Assembly (NCBI GenBank): GCA_017882025.1
Contig: JADGQG010000065.1
Location: forward strand, 1 to 9,750
Source: Chloroflexota bacterium
GTDB taxonomy: Bacteria; Chloroflexota; Limnocylindria; Limnocylindrales; CSP1-4
Direction of reading: 5' to 3'
Length of the DNA: 9,750 nucleotides
The translations under genes and the position numbers were made by a program. Numbering within the stretch: the stretch's first letter is position 1; each line of letters begins with the position of its first letter. The notes below the pieces were generated by a model, which did no database searches, had not been told where the DNA came from, and saw only the letters and a list, made by a program, of their open reading frames with translations. Of this stretch, positions 1 through 6,993 are shown one piece after another.

Positions 1-2091
1 GATCGAACGGAGGAGCTTCACGTACTCCGCGTGGGCCCAGACCAGCGGCATGGCGGACCCGCTGGGCCGGCCGGGGACCAGGCCGCGTGCGGGGATCGGT
101 GCGGCGTCCCAGACCTGCTCGGGCAGCATCCCGCCGGCGGACCCCATCCGGCGCATCGCCTCGAGGTACGGTCGCGCATCACGCCCCGCCTCCAGCTCGT
201 AGTGGCCGCGCTCGCCGACCAGGAGCGGCCAACCCCGGCCGATCCCGGTGCCATCGAAGGCACTCCCGTCCTCGTGCTCGCCGTATCCGTCGCCGCTGTA
301 GCGATGCCAGACGGAACCGCTGGGCGTTTCACTCCGGAGGAGCGCGTCGGTGACGGCGAGGGTCGAGAGGATTCGCGGGTCGTCGGCCATGCGCAGGCCG
401 AAACGCACGAGCGCCAGGAAGTCGGTGCCGACCATCTCGTCGGCCGCGATCATGGACGAATCGGGCTGCCGGTTGCGCACCGGCACGGGCGTCGAGATGG
501 GAGCACCGGCCAGCACCTGGGGCGACGCGATCCGGACGTAGTGGCCGTCGACGCCATGCACCTTCGAGAGCTTGGTTCCCTGGGCGTATGTCCACTCCTC
601 GATCGAGGCGTTCCAGTCGTCGGCGAGCTCGCGCAGGTAGGTCGCTGCCGGCTCCGGGCTGTGATCCGCGGCCACGACGAGCGCGGCAACGACCGGCGCC
701 AGGGTCGATGGCGTCAACCCGGCGTCCTCCTCCCAGCGATCCTGCTCCGTCGCGGGACCGGTCCGGGCGATGAAGCGCGCGGCCGACGCGATCATGTGCT
801 CGAGCGCGTCCTCCGTCAGGAGGTGCTCGAACGCGGCCGCGTCACGTCCCGCCATGCCGTGCATCTCCACGGCACCGCCCCGCCGGAGGGCGCCGGCCAG
901 GAGGATAGGGTAGGCGGCCTCGTCCAGCTGGATGCCCGACCAGTACGCGACGCCGTCCACCCACTGGTTCTGCACCCACGAGCCGTCGGGCTCCTGCGTC
1001 GCGACCAGGTAGGCCAGCGTGCGGCGGGCCGTCCGGCCGGCGCCGAGCGCGACGAGCGCGCCGGCGGACTCGACGAGGTCTCGCGACCAGACCAGGTGGT
1101 AGCCACCCAGGTCGTTGCGCGTGTTGCCCCAGGGGATCGACAGGCTGGCCACGATCGCGCCCGGAACCGTGCGATCCGCGTGGGTTCGAAGGACCGCGGC
1201 CGAGGTCAGGTAGAGCGCGCTATCCTCCTCCGAGACGTCCGCAGCGGCGCTGCTCACGGTGCGCAGGAACCCGTGCCAGTTGCCCACGTACTCGTCCCAG
1301 GCGTTCTCGAAATGGCCGGCGAGCGCGGCACACGCTTCCAGGCCGGCCTCCTCCGGCCTCGTGCCGAAGCCGAGGGCCAGCCGCGCGACGCCATCGGCCA
1401 GGACCAGCTCCGTCATGCCCGCCACGTTGCCGGCCTCCGTGATCCCGTAGGTCCATGCCATCCGGCCATTGGTCGCGAAGTCCTGCCAGCCGTCCGAGGC
1501 TCCCACGTAGCCCACGCTCTGGCGGACGGGGCCCGGGTCCGAGGCAAGGGCAAGGGACGACGCGCCATTCCGGGCGAACAGCATGGCCCGTCCCTTGTAC
1601 GTGCCGGTCCACGCGCTGTTGTGCAGGCCGCTGAAGCCCAGGTGCGGGGCGAGCAACGGGTAGAGCCTGAGCGGGTGTGCCACGCGGTCCGGATCGGACG
1701 CGCCGCGCAGGTCGTCGAGGCGTGCCTCGATGTGGATGACGTCCGCGTGGTCGTCGGCGCAGATGCGGAGCGTCAGCGTGTAGCGCGGATGGGTGTGCGT
1801 CGCGATGATGGCGGGCACGCCGGGCGTCAGACAGCGCACGTCCCGTGAGGCGTCCCTTTTCACCTCGCTCCAGAACCCGGCGTCGTCAGCGACGATGAAC
1901 CCGAGGTCGCGGACCTGGGGCCGGTCCACGCGGGGCCAGTAGATCTCGTTCAGGATCCCGTGACCGATCGTGAACCAGACGCGGCTCGAGAAGTGGGATG
2001 TCCCGACCGCATCCTTCTCGCTGCTCGACCATGTGGGAGGGGCGCCCGGCGCGCCCGGCGCGTCCGGCGCGCGAGCGGTGTCTTCCGTCAT
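1..2091 (-). CDS. GH15 glucoamylase-type glycosidase (C-terminus cut by window edge)
   Basis: Glycoside hydrolase family 15 enzyme, expected to release glucose from the non-reducing ends of alpha-glucans such as starch, glycogen or maltodextrin. Reading the minus strand from ATG 2089-2091 gives 697 uninterrupted codons to base 1. Residues about 18-290 are the N-terminal beta-sandwich typical of bacterial members (motif HGILNEIYWPRVD near 43-55). The (alpha/alpha)6 catalytic domain follows, with GYHLVWSRDL at about 330-339, the general acid region RWEEDAG (E454 by family analogy) and the general base region WPLLVGERG (E627). The sequence still reads WAHAEYVKLLRS at the edge, so I estimate 60-100 residues are missing. 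There is no clear signal peptide; the N-terminus is a short Ala/Pro/Gly tract, which suggests a cytoplasmic enzyme. The frame stays open upstream to 2526, but ATG 2091 best matches the family start. No strong Shine-Dalgarno is seen; TACGCT at 2170-2165 is a possible -10. Glucodextranase or trehalase-like GH15 specificities cannot be excluded. Confidence 0.93.
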   Translation of the reverse strand, partial: MTEDTARAPDAPGAPGAPPTWSSSEKDAVGTSHFSSRVWFTIGHGILNEIYWPRVDRPQVRDLGFIVADDAGFWSEVKRDASRDVRCLTPGVPAIIATHTHPRYTLTLRICADDHADVIHIEARLDDLRGASDPDRVAHPLRLYPLLAPHLGFSGLHNSAWTGTYKGRAMLFARNGASSLALASDPGPVRQSVGYVGASDGWQDFATNGRMAWTYGITEAGNVAGMTELVLADGVARLALGFGTRPEEAGLEACAALAGHFENAWDEYVGNWHGFLRTVSSAAADVSEEDSALYLTSAAVLRTHADRTVPGAIVASLSIPWGNTRNDLGGYHLVWSRDLVESAGALVALGAGRTARRTLAYLVATQEPDGSWVQNQWVDGVAYWSGIQLDEAAYPILLAGALRRGGAVEMHGMAGRDAAAFEHLLTEDALEHMIASAARFIARTGPATEQDRWEEDAGLTPSTLAPVVAALVVAADHSPEPAATYLRELADDWNASIEEWTYAQGTKLSKVHGVDGHYVRIASPQVLAGAPISTPVPVRNRQPDSSMIAADEMVGTDFLALVRFGLRMADDPRILSTLAVTDALLRSETPSGSVWHRYSGDGYGEHEDGSAFDGTGIGRGWPLLVGERGHYELEAGRDARPYLEAMRRMGSAGGMLPEQVWDAAPIPARGLVPGRPSGSAMPLVWAHAEYVKLLRSI
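2042..2068. repeat. Three 9-bp units coding an Ala-Pro-Gly tract
   Basis: The unit gcgcccggc occurs twice exactly and once with a single substitution. On the minus strand it codes the low-complexity N-terminus of the glucoamylase (APDAPGAPGAP), probably a flexible tail. It is probably a slippage product in GC-rich DNA. Confidence 0.7.
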
Positions 2092-2208
2092 GAGCGATAT
2101 TCGAACCCCCAGCTGGCGCAGGTGCGTTCTGCAACTCGTGGGCGTCGGGTCGCTCGCCCTCGCTAGCGTACGGGCATCGCCGTCCGGATGCGTGGCCCGC
2201 GCGGACTG

Positions 2209-2385
2209 ACCCCGGCCGTTCTCGTGTCGCCACGTCCCGGCCGCGGCGCCGTTTACGAGGAAGGTCGGCACCGAATGCGGCGTCGTCTTGAACACCAGCG
2301 GCTGGTACTCCTCGGGCAGGATCCTGGCACGCGGCGCGTGGGCCGGCAGGGTCGCATCCCCGGTCGGCAGGAACCGGACCGGGGC
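2209..2385 (-). pseudogene. Remnant of AlkZ-type winged-helix DNA glycosylase (C-terminal fragment)
   Basis: The minus strand here translates to about 59 residues that closely resemble the C-terminal part of winged-helix DNA-binding proteins of the AlkZ/YcaQ family (PF06224 type), which unhook interstrand crosslinks and remove alkylated bases. Visible hallmarks in order are APVRFLPTGD, HAPRARILPEEY, then PHSVPTFLVNG followed by AAAGTWRHENG. The family is normally around 350-400 residues, so the N-terminal two thirds is missing. Upstream the sequence turns into an Arg/Ser/Pro-rich frame and runs into the oppositely oriented membrane-protein gene; downstream the frame loses similarity. There is no plausible start. 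The fragment is in the same reading frame as the downstream glucoamylase with no intervening stop. Family recognition is from memory of conserved motifs; decay is inferred from the missing parts. Confidence 0.62.
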
Positions 2386-2429
2386 CGAGCCGCGGGACCG
2401 ACCGGCGGGCGACGGTCGTCGTCGTCGGC

Positions 2430-2455
2430 TACGCTCCGGGCGCCCAGGAGAGGAG
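2430..2455 (+). promoter_or_regulatory. Start signals of the membrane-protein gene: -10-like TACGCT and strong SD
   Basis: AGGAGAGGAG at 2446-2455 is a strong Shine-Dalgarno six bases before the in-frame TTG at 2462, and it decides that start. TACGCT at 2430-2435 resembles a -10 element. No convincing -35 sits 16-18 bases upstream, so the promoter call is weak while the ribosome binding site is firm. Confidence 0.5.
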
Positions 2456-2461
2456 TGCTCG

Positions 2462-3448
2462 TTGCTGCCAGAGTCGTTCCCGCGCGCCGCGCTCGATGCG
2501 AATCGGTCCGGACGCCTCACGCCGGATCAGTCCGCCTTCTACCGGGGGGAGGCAGCGTCGGACCGGAAGAACCTTCTCATCGCCGGCCTGGTCGTTGCGG
2601 GGCTGGGAGCCGCGGTCGTCTTCGGCGCGCTCACTGGTCGGGCTCCCGGCGGCCGGCTGGAGTCGTTCCTTGTCGGGGCGGCGTTGCTCGCCGTCGGCGT
2701 CGTGGTCGCGTTCTTCGGGGGGATCCGCGGGTCGCAGGCGAAGGCCGCGGCCGTGGGCGCGGGACGGGTGGCGTCCGTCGAAGGGCCAATCCGCCGGGAC
2801 CGCCGGGACCGGCGGGATGGCGTGTTTGGCGACGACTCGAGCCATATCAGCCCCGGGAACGAGTACGAGTACTACCTCCTGGTCGGCGACCGCAGCTTCT
2901 CCGTGTCACTGGAGCAATGGGAGGCCGCGCCTGAGGACGGTATCGTCCGGGTCTACCTGCTGGGGGACTCGGACAGGATCGTCAACCTGGAGCGCATCGC
3001 CGACGCCCCTCCGCCGCAGGTACCCGGTTTTGTGCGCGCCGCACTGGGGCTGGCCGCCACGTCCCCGGACCCGGACCGGGCCGCGGAGGCCCGTGCGCTC
3101 CTCCAGCAGGCGGACGCGCTGACGGGCGTTGCCGCTGTCACGAACTCGCCGGCCGGCGCCGCCGCGACCGCGATGTCCGGGGCTCCCTCGGGGGCGCCGG
3201 CCGTCCCGCTGGAACAGGCGATCATCGGGACCTGGCGGAGTGACCTGGCCAGCATCGTGTACGAGTTCCGGGCTGACGGATCCGCCAGCGCGAGCTCAGC
3301 GCGGCGCGGCGCGCGAGAACAGCGCTGGTCCCTGGCAGGCCCGGGCACGATCCATCTCGACGATTCGACGCTCCACGCCGCGGTCGACGGCGACGTCCTC
3401 TCGCTTGGGGAGCCACCACGGTTCCTCACGTTCCGTCGCGTGGGCTGA
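2462..3448 (+). CDS. Two-helix membrane protein with C-terminal lipocalin-like domain
   Basis: A 328-residue protein from TTG 2462; an ATG further upstream in the same frame (2288) lies over the decayed glycosylase and has no ribosome site. A short hydrophilic N-terminus precedes two hydrophobic helices at about 38-58 and 67-88, separated by a Gly/Pro/Arg turn. Residues about 99-165 look like a small beta domain containing NEYEYYLLVGDRSFSVS and DRIVNLERI, with an Arg/Asp stretch (RRD three times) in its first loop. An Ala-rich linker follows (about 167-250). Residues 254-328 (IIGTWRSD, YEFRADGSA, GTIHLDD, FLTFRRVG) have the look of a lipocalin-like GTW domain, a beta barrel of unknown ligand. 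I do not recognise a named family for the whole protein and assign no function. It is probably monocistronic: a hairpin and a separate start region lie before serA. Confidence 0.8.
   Translation: MLPESFPRAALDANRSGRLTPDQSAFYRGEAASDRKNLLIAGLVVAGLGAAVVFGALTGRAPGGRLESFLVGAALLAVGVVVAFFGGIRGSQAKAAAVGAGRVASVEGPIRRDRRDRRDGVFGDDSSHISPGNEYEYYLLVGDRSFSVSLEQWEAAPEDGIVRVYLLGDSDRIVNLERIADAPPPQVPGFVRAALGLAATSPDPDRAAEARALLQQADALTGVAAVTNSPAGAAATAMSGAPSGAPAVPLEQAIIGTWRSDLASIVYEFRADGSASASSARRGAREQRWSLAGPGTIHLDDSTLHAAVDGDVLSLGEPPRFLTFRRVG
2792..2818. repeat. Three 9-bp units coding Arg-Arg-Asp repeats
   Basis: The unit cgccgggac occurs twice exactly, followed by cggcgggat. It encodes three RRD triplets in an exposed loop of the membrane protein's beta domain. 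This is a small in-frame expansion and probably length-variable. Confidence 0.6.
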
Positions 3449-3479
3449 CGCTGCTTTCGCTGGTGCCCCGCGCCCTCGA

Positions 3480-3504
3480 TGGCGCCAGGTATCCTGGCGC
3501 GCCA
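3480..3504. promoter_or_regulatory. Clustered inverted repeats around a -10-like TATCCT before serA
   Basis: Two palindromes, TGGCGCCA (3480-3487) and TGGCGCGCCA (3495-3504), flank a 7-base centre. Together they form 8-bp perfect inverted arms GCGCCAGG/CCTGGCGC (3482-3489 and 3493-3500) around TAT. TATCCT at 3490-3495 is a reasonable -10 for the serA leader, so the repeats could be an operator. Alternatively the hairpin could act as a terminator for the membrane-protein gene ending 31 bases upstream, although no T-run follows. Confidence 0.45.
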
Positions 3505-3519
3505 GCCGTGGAGGAGCGG

Positions 3520-3579
3520 ATGCGGATCGACGACTCCGGCCGCATCATGCCCCCAAGAAGTGGAGCGAAGCCCCGATGA
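3520..3579 (+). CDS. 19-residue leader ORF translationally coupled to serA
   Basis: ATG 3520 follows GGAGGAG (3510-3516) at close spacing and reads MRIDDSGRIMPPRSGAKPR before TGA 3577-3579. That stop overlaps the serA ATG (3576-3578) as ATGA, the classic arrangement for translational coupling. serA itself has only a modest GGAG at 3562-3565, so ribosomes ending on the leader could supply its initiation. The peptide has two Ser codons, too few to argue for serine attenuation. Whether it is conserved is unknown; it could be a chance ORF. Confidence 0.38.
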   Translation: MRIDDSGRIMPPRSGAKPR

Positions 3580-4814
3580 AGGTTCTCGTCGCCGATCAGT
3601 TCGAGCAGTCCGGCCTCGACGGCCTCAAGGCCGCCGGGTGCGAGGTCGTCTATGACCCGGCGCTGAGAGACGACGCGCTCATGATGGCGCTCGGCGAGAC
3701 CCGAGCGGAGGCGCTCGTCGTGCGGTCCACGAGGGTGACCGCGACGATGATGGACGCGGGAAGCCTGGCGTTGATCGTCCGGGCAGGCGCTGGGTACAAC
3801 ACGATCGACGTCACCGCCGCCTCGGCGCGTGGAATCTACGTGGCGAACTGTCCAGGCCGGAATGCGATCGCCGTGGCGGAGCTCGCCTTCGGTCTCATCC
3901 TCGCCCTCGATCGCCGGATACCCGACAACGTCGCCGAGCTGCGTGCGGGACGCTGGAACAAGAAGGAGTTCTCGAAGGCGACAGGCCTCTATGGCAGGAC
4001 GCTCGGGATCCTCGGCTTCGGCAGCATCGCCCAGGAACTCGCCCGCCGCGCGCAGGCGTTCGGCCTCAACATCGTCATCTGGTCCCGTCGCTTCGATGAG
4101 AACCCCGGCGTAGACCTCGGGACCTACGGCCTCGAGCGTACGGGTCGTGACTCCCGGGTGACGATCGCCCCATCCCCGCAGGCCGTGGCGGAACAGGCCG
4201 ACATCCTGAGCGTGCACCTGGCCCTGGGCGCCGAGACGCAGGGATTCGTGAGCGCCGACGTGCTCGGGCGTCTCAGGCACGGTGCGTTCTTCATCAACAC
4301 GGCACGCGCCGAGGTCGTGGACTATGCCGCCCTGGCGCAGGCGGTCCGTGAGCGCGGGATCCGCGTCGGTCTCGACGTGTTCCCCGACGAGCCGGCGACC
4401 CCGACAGCCGAGTTCAGCGGCCCGCTCCTGCAGGAGCCCGGCGTGTACGGCACACACCACATCGGCGCCTCGACCGAGCAGGCGCAGGAGGCGATCGCGG
4501 CCGAGACGGTCCGCATCGTCCGGTCGTTCACGGAGACCGGGCGCGTCCCGAACGTGGTGAATCTCGCCCGGCGGACGCCGGCGACCCACATGCTCGTGGT
4601 GCGCCATCGGGACCGGCCGGGCGTGCTCGCGCACGTGTTCGAGCTCCTGCGCGGCGACGACATCAACGTGCAGGAGACCGAGAACATCATCTTCGAGGAC
4701 GCCGAGGCGGCTGTGGCGCGGATCAACCTCGACCGCGCCCCGTCGCAGGCGTTGCTCGCCAGCATCCGGTCGGGCAACGAGAACATCCTCAGCCTGCAGC
4801 TCGTGCGCCTCTGA
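3576..4814 (+). CDS. serA: D-3-phosphoglycerate dehydrogenase (ACT-domain type)
   Basis: A 412-residue enzyme predicted to oxidise 3-phosphoglycerate to 3-phosphohydroxypyruvate, the first step of serine synthesis, in the cytoplasm. The length fits the compact E. coli-like class. The substrate domain starts MKVLVADQFE, with RAGAGYNTID near 69-78. The nucleotide domain contains LGFGSIAQELA (146-156), a GxGxxG-type loop with Ala at the third Gly. Catalytic-type residues are Arg244 (NTARAEVVD), Glu272 (DVFPDEP) and His295 (THHIGAST). An ACT regulatory domain spans about 337-412 (MLVVRHRDRPGVLAHVFELL), suggesting amino-acid feedback. Position 170, where NAD-preferring relatives carry Asp, is Ser followed by Arg-Arg, which may shift preference to NADP. 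ATG 3576 is chosen because the family N-terminus begins there; the frame is open far upstream but without similarity. Another 2-hydroxyacid dehydrogenase activity is possible. Confidence 0.88.
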   Translation: MKVLVADQFEQSGLDGLKAAGCEVVYDPALRDDALMMALGETRAEALVVRSTRVTATMMDAGSLALIVRAGAGYNTIDVTAASARGIYVANCPGRNAIAVAELAFGLILALDRRIPDNVAELRAGRWNKKEFSKATGLYGRTLGILGFGSIAQELARRAQAFGLNIVIWSRRFDENPGVDLGTYGLERTGRDSRVTIAPSPQAVAEQADILSVHLALGAETQGFVSADVLGRLRHGAFFINTARAEVVDYAALAQAVRERGIRVGLDVFPDEPATPTAEFSGPLLQEPGVYGTHHIGASTEQAQEAIAAETVRIVRSFTETGRVPNVVNLARRTPATHMLVVRHRDRPGVLAHVFELLRGDDINVQETENIIFEDAEAAVARINLDRAPSQALLASIRSGNENILSLQLVRL

Positions 4815-4822
4815 GGCAGCGT

Positions 4823-4880
4823 CGGACCGCTCCTCTGCCTGGCCACGGGCAGGGGCCGGGCGGAGTAGGCCGTCGGTCCG
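4823..4880. terminator. Nested stem-loop between convergent serA and helicase genes
   Basis: An outer stem CGGACCG (4823-4829) with CGGTCCG (4874-4880) encloses an inner stem CCTCTGCC (4832-4839) with GGCAGGGG (4848-4855), eight pairs including one G-U. It lies 8 bases after the serA stop and 57 bases past the helicase stop on the other strand, so it could end transcription both ways. There is no U-tract on either side, so it is not a canonical intrinsic terminator. Confidence 0.45.
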
Positions 4881-4937
4881 GCTCGCAGGCCGGTCTGGCC
4901 GGTTGCAGCGCGGATCTTGCGCATGCGACGCGGAGCG

Positions 4938-6977
4938 TCAGTGGCGGGCCAGGATCGCGAGGATCTCGTCGCCGTAGCGATCGAGCTTCGCCGGACCCAT
5001 CCCCTTGACCCGCCGCAGGGCGGCGATCGAACCCGGCCGCTGCTCGACGATCGCGGCCAGGAGCGCGTCGTGGGCGACGACATACGCGGGCACGTCGTCG
5101 GCCCGGGCGCGCGCCGATCGCCACGCGCGGAGGTCCGCCATGAGCGCCTCGTCGGTGGGGCGTCCCCCAGCCGCCGAGGCGACGGGGGCCCCCGGCAGAA
5201 CGGTCACCCGGGGCGCACGGACGCCGCGCGGCCCCGGCAGCGCTCCCGGCCCCGGCAGCGCTCCCGCAACGCCTCCCTCGAGTGCGCGCAGGAACCGGCT
5301 CGGGCGCCGCTGCGCCTCGCGATCGCCCGGCCCGGCGCGACGCTCGGCCCACGAGAGTGCCAGGTGGCGTCGGGCGCGGGTCAGCCCGACGTAGAGGAGC
5401 CGCCGCTCCTCGGAGAGCGCTTCATCGTCGTCGGCGGCCTGCCGGATCGGCAGGGTTCCCTCCTCCAGTCCGGGAAGCAGGACCGCGTCCCACTCGAGCC
5501 CCTTCGCCCGGTGGAGCGTGAGCAGGTTCACGCCGTCTGCCGAGCCCTCCACCTCCGCGGCTGCCCGCGCCTCAAAGTCAGCGAGGAGCGCCCGGGCGTC
5601 GAGCCCCGCTGCCGCCTCGACCTCCGGTGCCGCCTCGATCGCCGGCCGACGCGCGACCGCTTCGCGGGCGATCTCGAGGACCAGGGCAAGCGACGCTGTC
5701 CGCTCTCTCGCCTCCGCGCCCACGGCGTCGCCGTCCGGGTCGAACCCGAGATCCGCTCGCAGGCGCACCTCGAGGGCGTCGGCGACGTCCAGGCCCCGCG
5801 CCCCCGCTGGCAGCCGGCGCAGGATCCGGAGCGCCTCGCGTACCTCTCGCCGCTCGAAGAAGCGCTGCCCGCGGACGCGGAAGGCAACCCCGGCCTTCGT
5901 GAGGGCCGCCTCGAGCGGCGGGACCTGGGCGTTGATCCGGACGAGGACCGCGATCTCGCCGCGGGGCGTCCCGCCGCTGATGAGCCGCTGGATTGTCGCC
6001 ACGAGCAGCGCGAGCTCGGCCTCGCCGTCGACGCACCGCCGGATCGTCGGCTTCGGCCCGGAAGGCTGTGTCGCCGCGAGCCGCTTCCGTCGACCCTCGG
6101 CCGCGAGCAGGCGGTTGGCAAGGGCGAGGATCTCGGGGCTGCTGCGGTAGTTGCGGTCCAGGGTTACCACGCGGGCCGCCGGGAAGCGGGCATCGAAGCC
6201 GGTAAGGAACGCCGACGTGGCGCCGGCGAAGGTGTAGATCGTCTGGTCCTCGTCACCGACGACGCACAGGTCATCACGGTCGCCGAGCCAGAGCTCGAGG
6301 AGGCGCTGCTGGAGCGGGTTCGTGTCCTGGTACTCGTCGACGCTGAACCAGCCGTAGCGCTCCCGGACCGTGTCGGCCGCCGCCGGATCGTCCTCGAGGA
6401 GGGCGACGGTGCGGGTGAGCATGTCGTCGAAGTCGAGCCGGCCCGCTCGATCCTTCTCCCGTTCGTAGTCGGCCCACAGGCGAACGAACAGCTCGACCGG
6501 GATCGGCGGGGTCCGGTCGCCAGTCTCGCTCGCGTAGGTGGCCGGCCGGAGACGCCGGCTCTTCGCCCATTCGATCTCGTCGGCCAAGTCCTTCGCCGTA
6601 GTGAAGCGGTAGCCGCCTGGCAGCGCGCGGGCGAGGCGGCCCACGATCGGGATCTTCGAGTCGAGCACGGCGGGCGCCGGCTTGCCGTCGTGGTGCCCCG
6701 GCCAGAAGTGCCGGAGCTGGGCCAGGGCGGCCGCGTGAAAGGTCCGGGCGGCGATGCCCGGGAGGCCGAGCTCCTGCAGACGTCCCGCCATCTCGCCGGC
6801 AGCCTTGTCGGTGAAGGTGACCACGAGGATGCGCCGCGGATCGACTGCGCCGGTCGCGACCGCGTATGCAACCCGGTGGCTGACGACCCGCGTCTTCCCC
6901 GATCCGGCGCCGGCGTGGACGACGAGCGGCCCGCGGGTGATCCGGACGGCCTCTACCTGGGCCGGATCGAGGCCCAC
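4938..6977 (-). CDS. uvrD: UvrD/PcrA-family DNA helicase with C-terminal HRDC domain
   Basis: A 679-residue superfamily 1A helicase predicted to unwind DNA 3'-5' with ATP in repair or replication restart. Motifs in order: Q motif LDPAQ (3-7), Walker A GAGSGKT (23-29), VVTFTDKAA (52-60), motif II DEYQD (214-218), motif III GDEDQTIYTFAGA (241-253), motif IV LDRNYRS (273-279), motif V TLHRAKGLEWD (487-497) and motif VI YVGLTRARR (529-537). An Ala/Gly/Pro-rich linker precedes a C-terminal HRDC domain (about 605-677, ending RRVKGMGPAKLDRYGDEIL). The architecture recalls mycobacterial UvrD2, but I see no four-cysteine cluster before HRDC. The start is GTG 6977 because family similarity begins immediately after it; no strong ribosome site is visible and the frame is open to 7076 without ATG or GTG. 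A possible promoter lies at 7157-7185. Confidence 0.9.
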   Translation of the reverse strand: MGLDPAQVEAVRITRGPLVVHAGAGSGKTRVVSHRVAYAVATGAVDPRRILVVTFTDKAAGEMAGRLQELGLPGIAARTFHAAALAQLRHFWPGHHDGKPAPAVLDSKIPIVGRLARALPGGYRFTTAKDLADEIEWAKSRRLRPATYASETGDRTPPIPVELFVRLWADYEREKDRAGRLDFDDMLTRTVALLEDDPAAADTVRERYGWFSVDEYQDTNPLQQRLLELWLGDRDDLCVVGDEDQTIYTFAGATSAFLTGFDARFPAARVVTLDRNYRSSPEILALANRLLAAEGRRKRLAATQPSGPKPTIRRCVDGEAELALLVATIQRLISGGTPRGEIAVLVRINAQVPPLEAALTKAGVAFRVRGQRFFERREVREALRILRRLPAGARGLDVADALEVRLRADLGFDPDGDAVGAEARERTASLALVLEIAREAVARRPAIEAAPEVEAAAGLDARALLADFEARAAAEVEGSADGVNLLTLHRAKGLEWDAVLLPGLEEGTLPIRQAADDDEALSEERRLLYVGLTRARRHLALSWAERRAGPGDREAQRRPSRFLRALEGGVAGALPGPGALPGPRGVRAPRVTVLPGAPVASAAGGRPTDEALMADLRAWRSARARADDVPAYVVAHDALLAAIVEQRPGSIAALRRVKGMGPAKLDRYGDEILAILARH
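5230..5265. repeat. Exact 18-bp tandem duplication in the helicase linker
   Basis: ggccccggcagcgctccc occurs twice head to tail and encodes the duplicated GALPGP hexapeptide between the helicase core and HRDC. It is a flexible linker, probably a recent slippage duplication. Confidence 0.8.
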
Positions 6978-6993
6978 GAGAAGATGCTCGGCG

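Larger units (their letters stand above)
2092..2461. other. Divergent intergenic region between glucoamylase and membrane-protein genes
   Basis: No intact gene lies in these 370 bases. They hold the AlkZ-like fossil (2209-2385), a perfect 8-bp palindrome CGCTAGCG at 2161-2168 overlapping a minus-strand TACGCT (2170-2165) that could be the glucoamylase -10, and the plus-strand start signals of the next gene. Promoters for both divergent genes must be here unless they lie within coding sequence. Confidence 0.5.

Noticed and set aside
31..1848. 605-codon plus-strand open frame
   Set aside because: It lies wholly antisense to the GH15 gene, whose motifs and catalytic residues are clear. The plus frame is Arg/Gly/His-rich with no recognisable domain: a high-GC shadow.
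2288..2461. N-terminal extension of the membrane protein from ATG 2288
   Set aside because: No ribosome site at 2288, Arg/Gly-rich composition, and overlap with the glycosylase fossil; the strong Shine-Dalgarno points to TTG 2462.
3129..3575. Upstream open extension of serA
   Set aside because: It overlaps the membrane-protein gene in another frame and is low complexity; the family N-terminus starts at ATG 3576.
3426..4634. 402-codon minus-strand open frame opposite serA
   Set aside because: Shadow of serA with no recognisable motif and no ribosome site.
4918..4926. CGCATGCG palindrome near the helicase stop
   Set aside because: Eight-base GC-rich palindromes are expected by chance at this composition, and nothing else ties it to a function.
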